Below, piece by piece: positions 24,346 to 36,534 of a DNA stretch of 64,000 nt; the stretch's first letter is position 1; every line of letters begins with the position of its first letter. The stretch is taken from positions 15,793,001-15,857,000 of the forward strand of contig NC_091695.1 of the NCBI RefSeq assembly GCF_041296265.1, in the 5' to 3' direction. The translations under genes were made by a program, and so were the position numbers. The notes beneath the pieces were generated by a model. That model did no database searches. It had not been told where the DNA came from and worked only from the letters and a program-made list of their open reading frames with translations. The stretch is from Equus caballus. Its lineage: Eukaryota > Chordata > Mammalia > Perissodactyla > Equidae.

Positions 24346-24770
24346 ATAAGTGTGAAATATTTCAATATAAAGTTAGGAAAACAAGGAAAAGTGCTTATAA
24401 AATGACAGGAGCACTTTTACTTCTGGATGCATTCAAGACCTTATGATGAAAACAGCATTTACGCAAAAATAACAAGAAAAGCAAGATAAGATACAGAAGT
24501 TATCTCTTGAAAAAAGTGAGTAGCTATTAAGGAAAAGAGAAGTGCAGTGGCTTAAAATTCAGAGGGATGTAAACTTGGAGAAATGAGCTGAGTTTTGTCC
24601 CACTAGTTCAGGGAACACTTGAAAATACAGACGTCATTCATAGTGGGTTCTGCAAATGTTCAGGGGAACCAGTAGAGTTTTGGCAGATACTTTGGAGGTT
24701 TTACCACACTTGCTTGCATTTCCTCTCAGAGCATTATGCATATTCTGAGACTGATCAGGCCTGGAGTACA

Positions 24771-24869
24771 AGTAAGTAAATAAATAGATAGAGGGACAGA
24801 GAGACAATAGATGATAGATAGATGGTAGATTAGTAGATAGGTAGATAGATAGATAGATAGATAGATATG

Positions 24870-24917
<48 letters not shown>
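24771..24917 (+). repeat. (GATA)n microsatellite
   Basis: Interrupted GATA/TAGA repeats start near 24780. Long uninterrupted runs lie at about 24840-24868 and 24870-24916. It is a likely length-variable marker. The 91-codon minus-strand frame rich in Ile-Tyr-Leu-Ser is a product of the repeat. Confidence 0.97.
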
Positions 24918-25934
24918 ATTTGGTGGAGAACTTCGGTAAAGCAGAAGTTTTCTGTACAAAATTCTTCTATAAAGACGAATTTTTGATTGTGCCCCAAACA
25001 ATACAAATATTACAGATTGTGAGCTACCAAAAGAAGGGCTACTGATTCTGAATATGCACCCTGCAGCTGCTTTGGGGGAAAGAGAAAACAGTGGAGCTTT
25101 AAGCAGTTATGTGGGCTGACAAGATGAAATGGATTATAAAGGACCTTAAACATCCAACTGTTTCCCCCTGGGAAATTGGATGGGACAGGGTGGAGTCTGT
25201 AAGAAGCTCTTTCTGGGCCACAGAGGCACAGTGAAATTTCTGCCACTCTTGCTGCACTTAGAAGACACAAATTTCTGGTAGACGGAAGAGTCAAAAACAA
25301 ATGTAATGTAGATCTCTTTCTCAAAATGTTTGCCAGATTTTGATCCTGCTGGAAGCCAGGCACAGAGGAATAGAATTTACTTTCTGAAGCACAAGGAGAT
25401 TCAGACTGAGCTGGAAAAATAAAGTGACATCTTTCTGTCTCTGCCTGTTTGATTGATAACGTCCCACCAGAGGTAGAAGCCTGCAGCAAACACAAGGCCA
25501 GCAGCCCTCTCAAGATATTTGCTGTGATTTGAAGGTGGAAGGGCAGGAAGCTAAGCTCATACTCCAAAGAGTTAAAACCAAATTTTCAGCAGTGGTCAAG
25601 GGCTGGAGAGAGAGACAGAAAGGCCTATCTGTTAATCAAAACTTTGGAAAACCTTCCCTACTGAAACTGGGACAAGCCAGAAGAAAAAATGAGGTCTAAC
25701 TCCACACCAGTCTAATACCAGCCTGATTAATAATTGAATTATTGACATAGTCAGCCACTTATCCTTTGTGTCTACAAGAGAGAATGAAACCCTCATCTCC
25801 GAAAAGTAACATTATCTCTAGTTTCTATGGTCCTTATGTAATCTGTGATTAACATATTAACGAAAATAGAGAAAAGTTAGAAAAATGGTTTAAGATAAAA
25901 TACTTCAAGAGAGAATTAAATAAAATAGAAACAT
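24918..25934. other. Moderate-GC block, possibly an old repeat
   Basis: 25010-25640 is less AT-rich than its surroundings, and its minus strand is open for 185 codons. The translation shows no domain, signal peptide or family that I recognise. The text resembles the 5' region of an old LINE or an LTR, but I cannot name it. Confidence 0.3.
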
Positions 25935-26605
25935 TGCATTCTCTGCTTCTTTGAGTTTGTTATTTTAGATATCTTATGTAAGTGGAATTATGCAGTATTG
26001 TACTCTTGTGACTGGCCTATTTCACTTTTCATAATGCCCTCCAGGTTAAATCATGTTATCACAAATGATAGTATTCTCTTCTTCTTTGAAGGCAGAATAA
26101 TACTCCATTGTATGAATATACCATATTTTCTTTAACTATTCATCTGATGATGGGCATTTGGGTTGTTTCCATGTCTTGGCTATCATGAATAATGTCACAG
26201 TGGACATGGGAGTGCAGGTATCTCTTGGGGGCAGGGAGAAATGAGCACCTATGTTTAATGGATATAAAGTTTCAGTTATGCAGGATGAATAACGATATTC
26301 TATGTTGTATACATATATTCTATCTATATAATAACTATGAATAATATAGTTAACAATACTGTTTTGTGCACTTAAACATTTAAGAGGGTAGATCTCATTT
26401 TAAGTGTTCCCACAGCAACAAGAAAAAAAAGAAAACAAAGAAGTGGGAGGAAACTTTTCAAGGTGATGGATATGTCTATTACCTTGGCTACAGTGATGAT
26501 TTCATGAATATATAATATGTCCAAATTCATCAAATTGTATACATTAAATATGTGCATTTTTCTGTGCAGTTGTATCTCATTGAACATTTTTTTAAAAAAC
26601 ACTGA
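25935..26605 (+). mobile_element. Old L1 with 5' inversion (twin priming)
   Basis: 25935-26222 is antisense L1 covering the ORF2 end and early 3' UTR (actccattgtatgaatatac, gatgatgggcatttgggttg). 26223-26605 is sense L1 3' UTR (atggatataaagtttcagtt, then ttgtatacattaaatatgtg). The left edge of the antisense part (caaactcaaagaagcagaga when inverted) is where the sense part continues in L1 coordinates. This is the layout made by twin priming. Confidence 0.75.
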
Positions 26606-28530
26606 AACAAAAGGCATTCTAAAGCTAAAACACCCCCACAAAAGTTGAAAATAAGAACTCACAGGAAGGATTTAAGACCATAGCAGACAAAGTGGAAGAC
26701 AGGATTGATAAACTCAAACACAAAACAATGTAAATTATCTAAATTAAAGCACAGAGAGAGAGAAAAAAATTAGGAGGATAGAGCAGAGCATAGGAGATAT
26801 GTGTGACCCAATGAAATGGTGTGAAATACGTGTAGTTCATGTACACATGTACCAGAAGAAAAGGAGAGAATGGATAGAATAGATATTTTAAGATAACAGG
26901 ACTAAAATTTTTCCAAAACTGATGAACACTCAACAAACATATTCAAGAAGGGAAGAAGATCCCAAAAGTCAAAAAATGCAGAGAAACCCATACATAGGAT
27001 CATCACGATCAAAGGAACAACAGTATGAATTAGATAAACTAGTCAAAGTATAAACTTTTCAACTGTAAAACGTAGAGGAAACGGATTGAGATTTTTGAGA
27101 TATGAAAGAAAAATAAAGTAAATACCTAATAGCCTATCCTTAGGGAAAAACTTTTCAAAAATAGACAGAAAAAATAAAGCTATTATCAACAAAAATAAAC
27201 CGAGAGAATCTTTAAGACTATATAGTAAGACATTCCAAAAGAAGTTTTAGGCAGAAGGAAATTATCCCAATGGAAATACAGAATATAATTGAGAACAAAA
27301 TTCACAAGGTTAAATACCTGAAAAATATTAAACAACATTGACTGTTTAAAGCCATACCAAAAATGATTTTCTAAGGGGATGACAACATGTGGAGAAGTAA
27401 ATACAGGACAAAATAACATAAATGATAGAAAGGAATAAGTGAATTAACCTTCTGTAAGTTTCTTCCAGTGTAAAATGTGGTAAATAACTGATGTTTTAAA
27501 AGATTGTAATAAGGAAAGTACATGTTGTAATTTCTCTTGTAACCAATAAAATAATCAAAATATTTAGATAAAAGTCTCTAATAAATGAGACAAAACTGAG
27601 TAAGGAAATCTTGATTAACTTAACAGTACACAACAAGGAAGACACAAAGTTCCGAGAAAACATATAACTCTAATAGTGAGATGCTCCATGTAAAATCAGC
27701 CATGACAATTACTACATATAAAAACAAAGATTACCAAAGTAAATCAGGGTCTATCAAGCTCGCCATTATTGCCATTTGGGGCTGGATGATTTTTTGCTAT
27801 GGAGGTTGTCCTGTTCGTGGGAGGTTAACATTTGCTGCCAGCAGTATTCCCATTCCCCAGTTAGGACACCAAAAATGTTTCTTGACATTGTCAATCTCCC
27901 CTGGAAGTCAAACTTGCCTAGGTTAAGTGCTACTGGAGTAGATTAAGAAAACAACCAACCAACCAATAACAAAAAGCACAAGCCAAATATATGCTGTTTA
28001 CAAGAGTTCCAAGGACACAGACAGACTGAAAATGAAAAGATGCAAGGAGTTACACCATGGTAAACACATGCTTAAAGGAAGCTGATGTCACTATATTAAT
28101 ACCAGAAAAGTCAAACATTAAAGGGTAAAAACATTATTATTCATAAAAAGGAATATTTCTTAATGGTAAAATAACAACTTAAATAGGAAGGAAAAATAAT
28201 CTTCAATTTTTATCTGCCTGAAAAAATACCTTCAAAATACTTATAGGAAAGCTGATGGAAGAGAGATAATAAAATTCACAAATATAGCTTGGGGTTTTAA
28301 AATAGCTCTCTGAGTAATTTATACAACAATTAAATAAAAATGAAATCACAGCATGATCAATTTAATTGACCTGGTAGAAATGCTTAGAAAATTATGCACT
28401 ACAGTATATTCATTCTCTAAGACACATATGCAATATTTAAAAATTTATTTTATGTTGCATCATAAAACAAATTTCAATAATTGAAATCATATAGAGTATA
28501 TTTTCTGATCATAGTGGAATTTAACTTCTT
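26606..28530 (+). repeat. Very old L1/HAL1-type sequence, sense, interrupted
   Basis: A-rich sense-strand LINE text. 26655-27680 resembles the ORF1 region of old L1/HAL1. 27940-28530 resembles the L1 endonuclease region (tacaagagttccaaggacac, cttaaaggaagctgatgtca, attgaaatcatatagagtat). The hAT remnant at 27745-27930 sits inside it. No frame is intact. Confidence 0.6.
27745..27930 (+). mobile_element. hAT-Charlie remnant, copy 2
   Basis: The same family as 14335-14575: 'gccattattgccatttgggg', 'tttgctgccagcagtattcc', 'caccaaaaatgtttcttgac' and 'cccctggaagtcaaactt'. It is inserted in an older LINE and more worn than copy 1. Confidence 0.65.
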
Positions 28531-28559
28531 TATATCAAAATTTATTTATTTGTTCTCTT

Positions 28560-28970
28560 AATAATAGACTTTTTTTGTTTATAGTTGATAACATAAATCA
28601 TAAGTAAAACTGCTAAGAGCAATTTTGTTCATGTGTTATTGTGGACATACACATTCATATCTAGGGGGAAGTCCTGGGACATAAGTTTTCATTTTGTTCT
28701 CTATGTAGTTATCCAATTTCTCTAGCAAAATTCATTAAATAAAAAGCATCTTTCTCTTCTGCATATCAGTGACTCTTGTAGAACAAGTTGCATATGTGTT
28801 TGTCTACTGCTAGACTTCTCATTCTTCTGCATTTTAATGTCACATTGTCTTATTTTTTTCATATGCTTAGCATTATTTTGTCCTGTTTAGGTAAATGTTC
28901 GGTCATATGTATTGTTTTTGTAAATCTAAATTCTTTCTAATCTATGTTTTTCTACTTTTTCAAAATTCTA
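28560..28970 (-). repeat. Old L1 fragment, antisense
   Basis: Text such as 'catgtgttattgtggacata', 'ctagggggaagtcctgggac' and 'agttatccaatttctctagc' matches inverted 3' ORF2/UTR portions of old L1. Confidence 0.55.
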
Positions 28971-28989
28971 TGGTAAAATTGAGAGAATT

Positions 28990-30060
28990 ACAGGAAAAAA
29001 TTTAAAAATATGATTTTTCTTTCAGAGTGTTATGCTTGATTGTATATTGTTGATTTTGGATTCAGTGCAATAACAAGTAAATATTATCTAAAAGTAACAA
29101 ATAAGTTCATAAAGATTTGTAATTAAAAATATAACAACAAAAAACAATCTTTGCATCTAGGCATAAAACTTAGCATTTGAGAGTAAAAAAATAGTAAAAA
29201 ATTAAAGTTAGAAGGCATAGAAAAAAATCATTCCTGTATAATCCCATGGTTAATCAAATTAGGAGTTAAAGTGTTACTTAAACCCGAATTCAAAGTTCCA
29301 TTATTAGTCCATAATACGGCACAAGTTGGAGGATAGACTTGTTTTTTGAGGAAGATTAGCCCTGAGCTAACATTGGCTGCCAATCCTCCTCTTTTTGCTG
29401 AGGAAGACTGGCCCTCAGCTAACATCCATACTCATCTTCCTCCACTTTATATGTGGGACTCCCACCACAGCATGGCTTGCTGAGTGGTGCCATGTGTGCA
29501 CCCAGGATCTGAACTGGCGAACCCTGGGCTGCTGAAGTGGAACATGTGAACTTAACTGCTGGGCCACCGGCCAGCCTGTGGAGGATAGATTTTATTCAAG
29601 TTATTTATTACAGCTCTTTATTTTATTTTTTATATATCCACCCATAGAAAATTTGAGTCAGTCTTGAAGGCACATAATCTGCTGCGAATAATACATTATT
29701 TAAGTTCATAATACAATCAAGCTCCAGCTTCAATACTTTGACATGGATCCAATCAGGAAGAGAAAGAGTGATTTGAACTAGAAATAGAGATAGAAGAAGA
29801 AAGCATAGACCAACAATCTTCTTGGAAAGACAAAGTCAGGATTCCTTAGAAAAATTGTCAATATCAGGAAAAAATATTTTAATAGAATTATTGGAAAGAT
29901 TAAAGGCAAAGAAAATAAGAAATATTCCTATGAGACATCGGAGAAGGCAGAATTTAAGTTGAATCCTATGTATTAGAAATAAAAGTTACAACAAAAAAAA
30001 TAGGGCAGTCAAATCACTTATTCTAATTAACTGAATATTTTTCAGTGGCTCTACTACTGA
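28990..30060 (+). repeat. Dispersed inverted repeat, arm 1
   Basis: This block, with the ERE at 29341-29578 removed, is homologous to the reverse complement of about 46926-47750. Shared landmarks include 'ttggattcagtg' (about 29055), 'ataatcccat' (29239), 'aatctgctgcg' (29670), 'gacaaagtcaggattc' (29829) and 'aattctaattaact'-like text (about 30022). It has no open frame, and I do not recognise it as a known repeat family. Confidence 0.8.
29327..29592 (-). mobile_element. ERE SINE, copy 5, with its target-site duplication
   Basis: An inverted ERE at 29341-29578 inside inverted-repeat arm 1. The flanks tggaggatagactt and tggaggatagattt (29327-29340 and 29579-29592) are the duplicated target with one difference. 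The partner arm at 47 kb lacks this SINE, so the ERE came after the two arms had separated. Confidence 0.93.
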
Positions 30061-30500
30061 TACCGACCCTGGTATCAGTTTCCCCACATTAAACCCAGCA
30101 TATATGTGGTTAAAACCAAAACACTCATTCCCTGCTTACTCTCTGGCTTCCTGACTCCAGAATCCACTATTCTCCATGGAGACAGACACCGTCAAGGACA
30201 AGCACCTGGACCATCTCCTCCCCACAAAGAGATAGGAGCTGGTGGGAAAGCTGCTGACCAGCAAGGTCAAAGCTCCCTCCTCTCTGCAAGTGTCTCAAGG
30301 CCAAAGACAGGCTGGTGGGAAAGCTCCGACCAGCAAGGCCATATGCTCCCCCTCCCCTACCTAAAACCCCAAATAAAAACCCTTCCTTTTAGCTTTTCAG
30401 GGAGTTTGGGATTTCAGCATTAGCTGCCCTCTCTCCTTGCTCAGTGCTGTGGAATCACACTGAAGGTGAGGTTTCCAGTTTGCCTTCTTCCCCTTAACAG
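30060..30500 (+). mobile_element. Probable solo LTR, class I ERV-like
   Basis: This GC-richer island in AT-rich DNA has the look of an LTR: two similar sub-blocks with 'gctggtgggaaagct' (about 30238 and 30311), a polyadenylation-like 'caaataaaaaccc' (about 30370), then 'ctctccttgctcagtgctgt' and a pyrimidine-rich end near cttcttccccttaaca (30498). The borders are approximate and no flanking duplication was found. It is treated as a fossil; the family name is unsure. Confidence 0.55.
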
Positions 30501-31650
30501 GGTGTATTTGAGATCCATCCTTGTACCTGAAAATACCAGCGTATGTTCCTATTAATTGCCAAATAATATTCCATTGTAAAGATGTACCACAGGTTATTGA
30601 CTCAGTAGTTCAAGGACATTTGGATTATTTCCAGTTTTAGAATATGTGAATAGAGCTGTTATAATTACTAGCATACAGTTCTTATTGTATCCATATTCTT
30701 TCTTTTATCCAGGTCAATAACACAGAGTGATAGGCACATGGGATCACATTGTAATTTTACACTGTATTTCCCTACTTGCAAATGTTGTTGAACATTTGTT
30801 TATGTGACTAGTTGCAATCTGTGTATCTTCTCTGTTGAAGTGTTTGTTCAAGTTTGTTTCCATTTTTGGTTGCTTATCTTTCCTTTTATTTTCATATTGT
30901 TGAGTTTTTGGAGTTCTTTATATATTCTGGATTCATGTTCTTTATTGAATATCTGTTTAGCAAATATTTTGTACAAGTCTGTGATTTGTTTGTTCATTCC
31001 CTCAACAGTCTCTTTCACAAAGCAGATTTTACATGTGATGAAGTACAATTTATTATTTCTTGCTCCAATTGTCCAGTTGTTCAATTTATTATTTCTTGCT
31101 CCAATTGTGTTTTGTACAAAAATTGGTGACTAGCCCTTGGTAACACAAATGACTTATTCGTTCTCTAGAAATGGTAGAGTATTAGATTTTATATTGAGGT
31201 CTAAGATTCATTTTGAGACAACTGCAAAGAATGAGTCAATGTGTCTTTTTTGTAGCATGACGCTATTTGACGTATTCAACATCATTAAATAAAAAAGGAA
31301 GACTATCCGTCCTACATGGATTTTCCTTAGGAACTTCATCAAAATTCATTTGACTATATTGCGTCAATCTATTGCTGAAGATTCTATTCTGTTTCATTGA
31401 TCCAAATGTCTATCTTTTCACCAATGCCACACTCCCTTGATTATTTACCTTTGAGGTAAATCTTGAAATCAAATTATGTGAGTTTTACTGTGTTCTTTTT
31501 CGAAATTATTTTGACTATCTTAGTTCCTTTGCCATTTTTGTAAATTGTAGAATTGTGAATTTTTGGAAAAAAATGCTTATTCAGTTTTAATTAGGATTGC
31601 AATGAATGTATAGATAATTTGAGATTGCATTTAATTAATAGATCCTTTGT
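30500..31650 (-). repeat. Old L1 ORF2 remnant, antisense
   Basis: Inverted L1M text through 3' ORF2 ('aataatattccattgtaaag', 'atttccagttttagaatatg', 'gagttctttatatattctgg', 'ctgtttcattgatccaaatg'). It is degraded, with no long frame. A small tandem duplication lies at 31046-31108. Confidence 0.75.
31046..31108 (+). repeat. Local tandem duplication, 36-bp period
   Basis: A 27-bp string (beginning caatttattatttcttgc) occurs identically at 31046-31072 and 31082-31108 inside the old L1. Confidence 0.9.
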
Positions 31651-31689
31651 TCACAGTTTTGCTGCTTATCAGTATCATCTTTCTTTCCT

Positions 31690-31840
31690 TCCTTCTTTTC
31701 TTCTTTCTTTTAAAATTCAGATTCCATGACCAACAGTCCCTATGAACTAATTTAGAATCTCTGTGTGTAGAGCTTAGGCATCTATGTATTTTTCATAATT
31801 TTTTGAAGAATTTGCTTAAGTACATATCCTAGTACTAGTC
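31690..31840. repeat. hAT-Charlie MER5-like fragment
   Basis: 'gattccatgaccaacagtcc', 'tagaatctctgtgtgtagag' and 'aggcatctatgtatttttca' follow the MER5-type order. Confidence 0.5.
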
Positions 31841-33184
31841 TACAGATTATTATATAGGGTCGCCAAGACAGGACAAGACCCTGCACAGCTCAAATTTTGA
31901 CCTTTATCTCTGTCAGATCTCTAATATTCTAATGTTCCATTACATAGAATATTATAGTTATCTCTATACTGTTCCATCTCCTCTGCCAATGCTTCCTATC
32001 TATATATTTTATCTTATCTCCTCTATTAAATAATTAATGAACTTAAATATATCTCTCATACCACCTAGAAGCACATAGAACATTAAAAGTTAACTAAGTC
32101 TAGTACTGTTTATTAAGTGGTTGTGAATTCTGTCATAGCTTAGGCTTTCATATTCTTTCATTATGTACATGTTTAAAGGATTTTGAGAGAAGTAAACAGA
32201 TTATAGTCCCAGGAAGGGGACGTTGGATTTCAAAGAATTTAAATCATCAACCCAATGGCACATAGATATTTAGTATCACAGTTAAGTCTATGTTCTGTAT
32301 CATCAGATTTTTTTTTCCCCTTCTGATACATATTCTTTTTCCACTGAAGAAACATTTTATACTAGAGGCCAAAGTGCATTCATGTAACCATTTGTATCAT
32401 GTAGTTCATTGCTCCAGAACCATTCTCTTGTTTACCACAGAAAAAAACAAAATTATCTTGTTACTTTTCTGTCCCAGAAGAGAATTATTATGTTTTCTCC
32501 CTGGAACATCCCTGTGGACTTTAAGAAGAGTTTAGGAACCTGGTATAAGGGTCCAAATGCTTTGTATTCATCCCACACCTTAATTGAGTGAGTAGTTCAT
32601 TTCCACAGGTAAGAGGAAAGGTTTTTCAACACTTGCAAAATATTTCAGAAGTCATAACCTTGAATCTCAAACTAGATTATATGCTTTAAAATTTACATAT
32701 GAGATAGAAATTTCTAGTTAACTCAGAGTTGAATTAAAAATTGAAGGAGAGAACTCCAGGCAACATAGCAGGGTCAAGAGGAAATAGTCTTTATGTATTT
32801 AGGTCTATAGATTTGCAAGTTAGGAACTTGATTTAAATTGCTTGATTGAAGATAATAGTCCAAATAAAGGTAGTAGAAATAAGGGGCTATAGTTCATATT
32901 AGGAAAATTATTAAATGGAGAAAAATTTAACTATTAAGCAACCGTTGAGTATATGCCATTTGGGGATCATAATTTTATCTTTCTCATGGAAGGATATAAA
33001 TGAATTTATATATATTTTACTAATTTGCTAATTGGTCTAGAAGATACTTCAATATGTTTTTTTAGTATAATGGTCTGCTTAAGCTTGTGGCTTTATAAAA
33101 GAGTTCAAATACATGAGGATATTATTTCGTGCTGTTTTTAGGGGATAACATTTCCAGACTTATGGCATATCACAATAGGTCTGC
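31841..33184. other. Intergenic, nothing recognised
   Basis: About 1.3 kb, AT-rich, with no recognisable gene or firm repeat. Confidence 0.4.
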
Positions 33185-33370
33185 AATATGGTCAAGTGGA
33201 AACAGCTTACAGTTTGGAGACAGAGAAACCTGGACTTGAGTCCTGGTTCAGATAGTAAATAACTGTGACCTTGATCAAGTTATAGGTCAGGCTGGTTCTC
33301 AGTTTTCTCATCTATAAAAGGACACTGAATTAGTTTGCAGTTTGCTATGTAAATTACATAAGAAAATGTT
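33185..33370 (+). repeat. MIR SINE, forward
   Basis: 'cctggacttgagtcctggtt', 'ataactgtgaccttgatcaa' and 'tctcagttttctcatctata' are the MIR head and core in order. Confidence 0.85.
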
Positions 33371-36300
33371 CACAAAACTTGTACCCTCTAGTAGCCGGTT
33401 AACAACATGTGATAGCTGCTCTCTTAGCTTTCCTTCTTCTCAAGCTTGGTGCTTGCGGTAGCGTTCTCTTGGCTGTCTGTTTTCTTAATGTATGAGAGTT
33501 GAGGAACTGATTTGATTTTAGTTTTGCAAAATGGTCACATTTTGTTAAAAATTCAACATCTATATTCTTGTCTTTCTAGACTCTATCTCTTACAGTGAAA
33601 TCATTCAGACATAAAAGCAAACAGTTCTAATTTCCTTAAATATTAGCTAACAAAAATGCCTGTTTAGGAAACATCTTGGATGAATTAAATAAATCCAAAA
33701 ATTTTTGTCTATCCTTCTTCAATTCCCTACAGTAAAAGGAATAATTGCTCTAATGGGACGTAATGGGGAATAAGATATATCTTCATTCAGGCATCATCTT
33801 CTTATAATACAGATAAAATAAGAGAAATTAGGAGTTACGAGAAATTAATTATGTACAAAATTATCAGGGGAATTTAAGCAAATATGCTGTTATTCTCTTG
33901 TCATGCCCAAAGTCAGAATGCAATGACAGAGATGTATTTTGAAGGTGCCCAATACCATAGAATATCGGGATTCACTGGTTTTAATGTCATGAGAAAGGAT
34001 TTTTAGTATATCTTAAGTGTCGTGCTATATAACATAATGCATAACTAAAAGAAGAAATACTTAGCTTATGGTCTGGTGCCTATTTATTTCTCAATGTTTT
34101 GATGAAGAAGTAATTTTATAACTCCTTATTAATATTTTGTAGTTCAGATGTAGAAGTCATATTTCATAAGTATTCATCCTTCACATATAATTAAAACACT
34201 TTAATTTTATATAAGTTTAATAGATATAATTAAAACACTTTAATTTTATATAAGTTTAATGTATGTTATATATAAGCACTCTGCAATCATACCATATTCA
34301 TGCAGTTGAACAAGATCTACCTGAAAAGTTGGTCAACCTTAGTTATTCTTTGGTTTGGAAGGATAAAGTTAATTTTCCAAGTTACACTGTCACTAGATGC
34401 TGTATCAGAGATTTTAATACAGAATTTAGCTTCCAGATATAATGTTCTTAATCTTGTACCACAGTTAAGCAAGTATTAGAATAGTAATGTCACTGAAATT
34501 TCACCTGTAAACAATCAACATGTATTTTGTGATGGATTCCTTTATGTATTTAGGTCTATAGGTGCATTTTTCAAAATTTGCTTGCATATTTGTTTTGTTT
34601 TCATTGTGTTTCTTCTTATTTGCCTAATTCCCACTTTATCCCCGACTGCCTTTTATTAATATTTTTGTATATAACCCATATGTTCTAGAGAGACAGAGAG
34701 AGGAAGGGGGGAACAAAGAGAATGAGAAATTTTTTAAATAGAAATGACTTTTTTAATGCTCAAATAATACATTAATACATATTTACATAATTAATTGAAA
34801 GTTATGTTATTTTATTAATGTAACCATTCAAACTAAACCAGAAATTGTTAGGACACATTTGTGTGTGTGCATTGTCAAGAGTAATGTGTGAGTTATCTGT
34901 ATTTATACAGAAGTCAAAATTTAGCTTAACTATTTTTTTTTAGTCTAGAATTCTGTAAGGATTAAATGGGTAATTTGGGGGGGGGGGTTAATTTCTCCAC
35001 ATTTGAAAAGCTTTTTATTCTCTGGATTAAAAAAAACAATCTTCCACATGGATCTGGGAAGACCTTTCCGGGAAAATAAAATCCTGCAGCTTTCTTCTTC
35101 TGATACTCTTAAGCTAATTTTCTCACTCCTTGATGTGTGGAGAGCTCAATACGACAAAAATATGATGCGTTTCTTGTCATGCATATAAAGCATTTGTATG
35201 TCCCTGGCTGTGTATACTGCAGATTTTTCACTCCTTTAAATAGAATTTGGTCTATGCCACACTGAAGGAAAAACAAGAATCCCAGTCCTGAAAACTTTCT
35301 CCTAAATATGGTAGACGAAGGATTTCATTTTGTTTCAGTAATGTAGCCTTCAGTTCACATACAGGTGACTCTTCCACTTTTTTTTAATGCACTTTTCTTT
35401 TTTCGTATTCCACTGAATGAGAAACAGTCTGATGGTGTAGGAAAATACACCAGAAATAAAACACTACTTTGTGGCTTATGTAATCAGTTATTCTTTTAGC
35501 AATAGCTTTTGTAAATTTTATGATCATGTAGTTTTTCTTTTATAATAATTTTAGAAACTCCCTAAGAAACTAAAATATATTAAAGGAATGGCCGTGATTT
35601 GGCAGAAATAGGTCTCAACAATACACTCAAGGACTTTGAAAGGATGAGTATATGAATAGAGAAAAACCTTACATTGATAGTGAGTTAAACTTGGAAAAAC
35701 ATTAAGAGTGTAGTGAACTATGGAGGCCTAAATGGACAACTTAGTGATATGCAGATCAAGAGAGAAAACTAAAAAACAAAACCAATGCTGTTACTGTTTA
35801 CATGCAGGTACATCTGTATCCAGAATAACATCTGCTGTCTGTTCTCCAGTGTTCCAGAAGTCCTAGTGGAATGGGATCATAGCCGAAAGGAGAACCTGCC
35901 TTGGTTTGGTCAGAAAAGGGTATCGTGCATGACAGGTTGAAATGTAAATCTAATTTATCCCACTTTCTAGTTATCTGGAAAGATTTTAAACTTAAATAAC
36001 TTTTACATTGATTTTTTTCATTTAAATGCAACAAAATTTTGTGATATAATTATGGTTCCTCCCATTTTAATAATTTTGAACATTAAAGAAAGTTATTTCA
36101 CACACACTGTAGAAAATCTAGGATTTGTACTCAGATGTTTACTTTCTCTGATAATATTTTTGCATTTAAAAATTCCTATATTCATTTATCCCCGCGAATT
36201 TTAACAGATTGCAATATGAAACTAAATGGTAGTAAATTTAACAGAAAATAAATTGGAAATTAAACTGCATAAATTGGCATGTTTTTAACATGGAAAATTT

Positions 36301-36534
36301 AGTCAATCCTGAATAAGATAGTTCTTTAATTTAACAGGGTAATTCATTCACTTGGACCCAACTTCTTCACCACTGCCTATTTCTTTACTGCCAAGGATTT
36401 CAACATGCCTTTCTAAGAAACAAACAAGAGGATATAATAGAGTGGGTTCTGTATTCAAAAATATTGCTTTAAAACCTATAAATAAAACTGAAATGTCACA
36501 GTTGACATCAGATTTAGATTTATACAGGATTCAG
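33371..36534. other. Long AT-rich 5' flank of OR5T1, mostly unassigned
   Basis: No OR fragment or RNA gene was recognised. It holds a tandem duplication (34185-34260) and a G-run of about 11 at 34977-34987. A possible splice acceptor (ttctttaatttaacag) ends at 36337, about 200 bases before the OR5T1 start. Confidence 0.4.
34185..34260 (+). repeat. Tandem duplication, 39-bp period
   Basis: A 37-bp string (starting atataattaaaacacttt) is repeated without mismatch at 34185-34221 and 34224-34260. Confidence 0.95.

Noticed and set aside
24075-24446. 123-codon frame as a small W/GPN-repeat protein
   Set aside because: It only translates the palindromic array; the repeats are at DNA level and reverse orientation midway, which a real protein repeat would not do.
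24840-24916. CRISPR-like array
   Set aside because: It is a simple GATA microsatellite without spacers, in mammalian DNA.
25010-25567. 185-codon open frame on the minus strand as a gene
   Set aside because: No domain, signal peptide or known family is seen; there is no exon-like context, and the block resembles an old repeat. Chance frames of this size occur in GC-richer islands.
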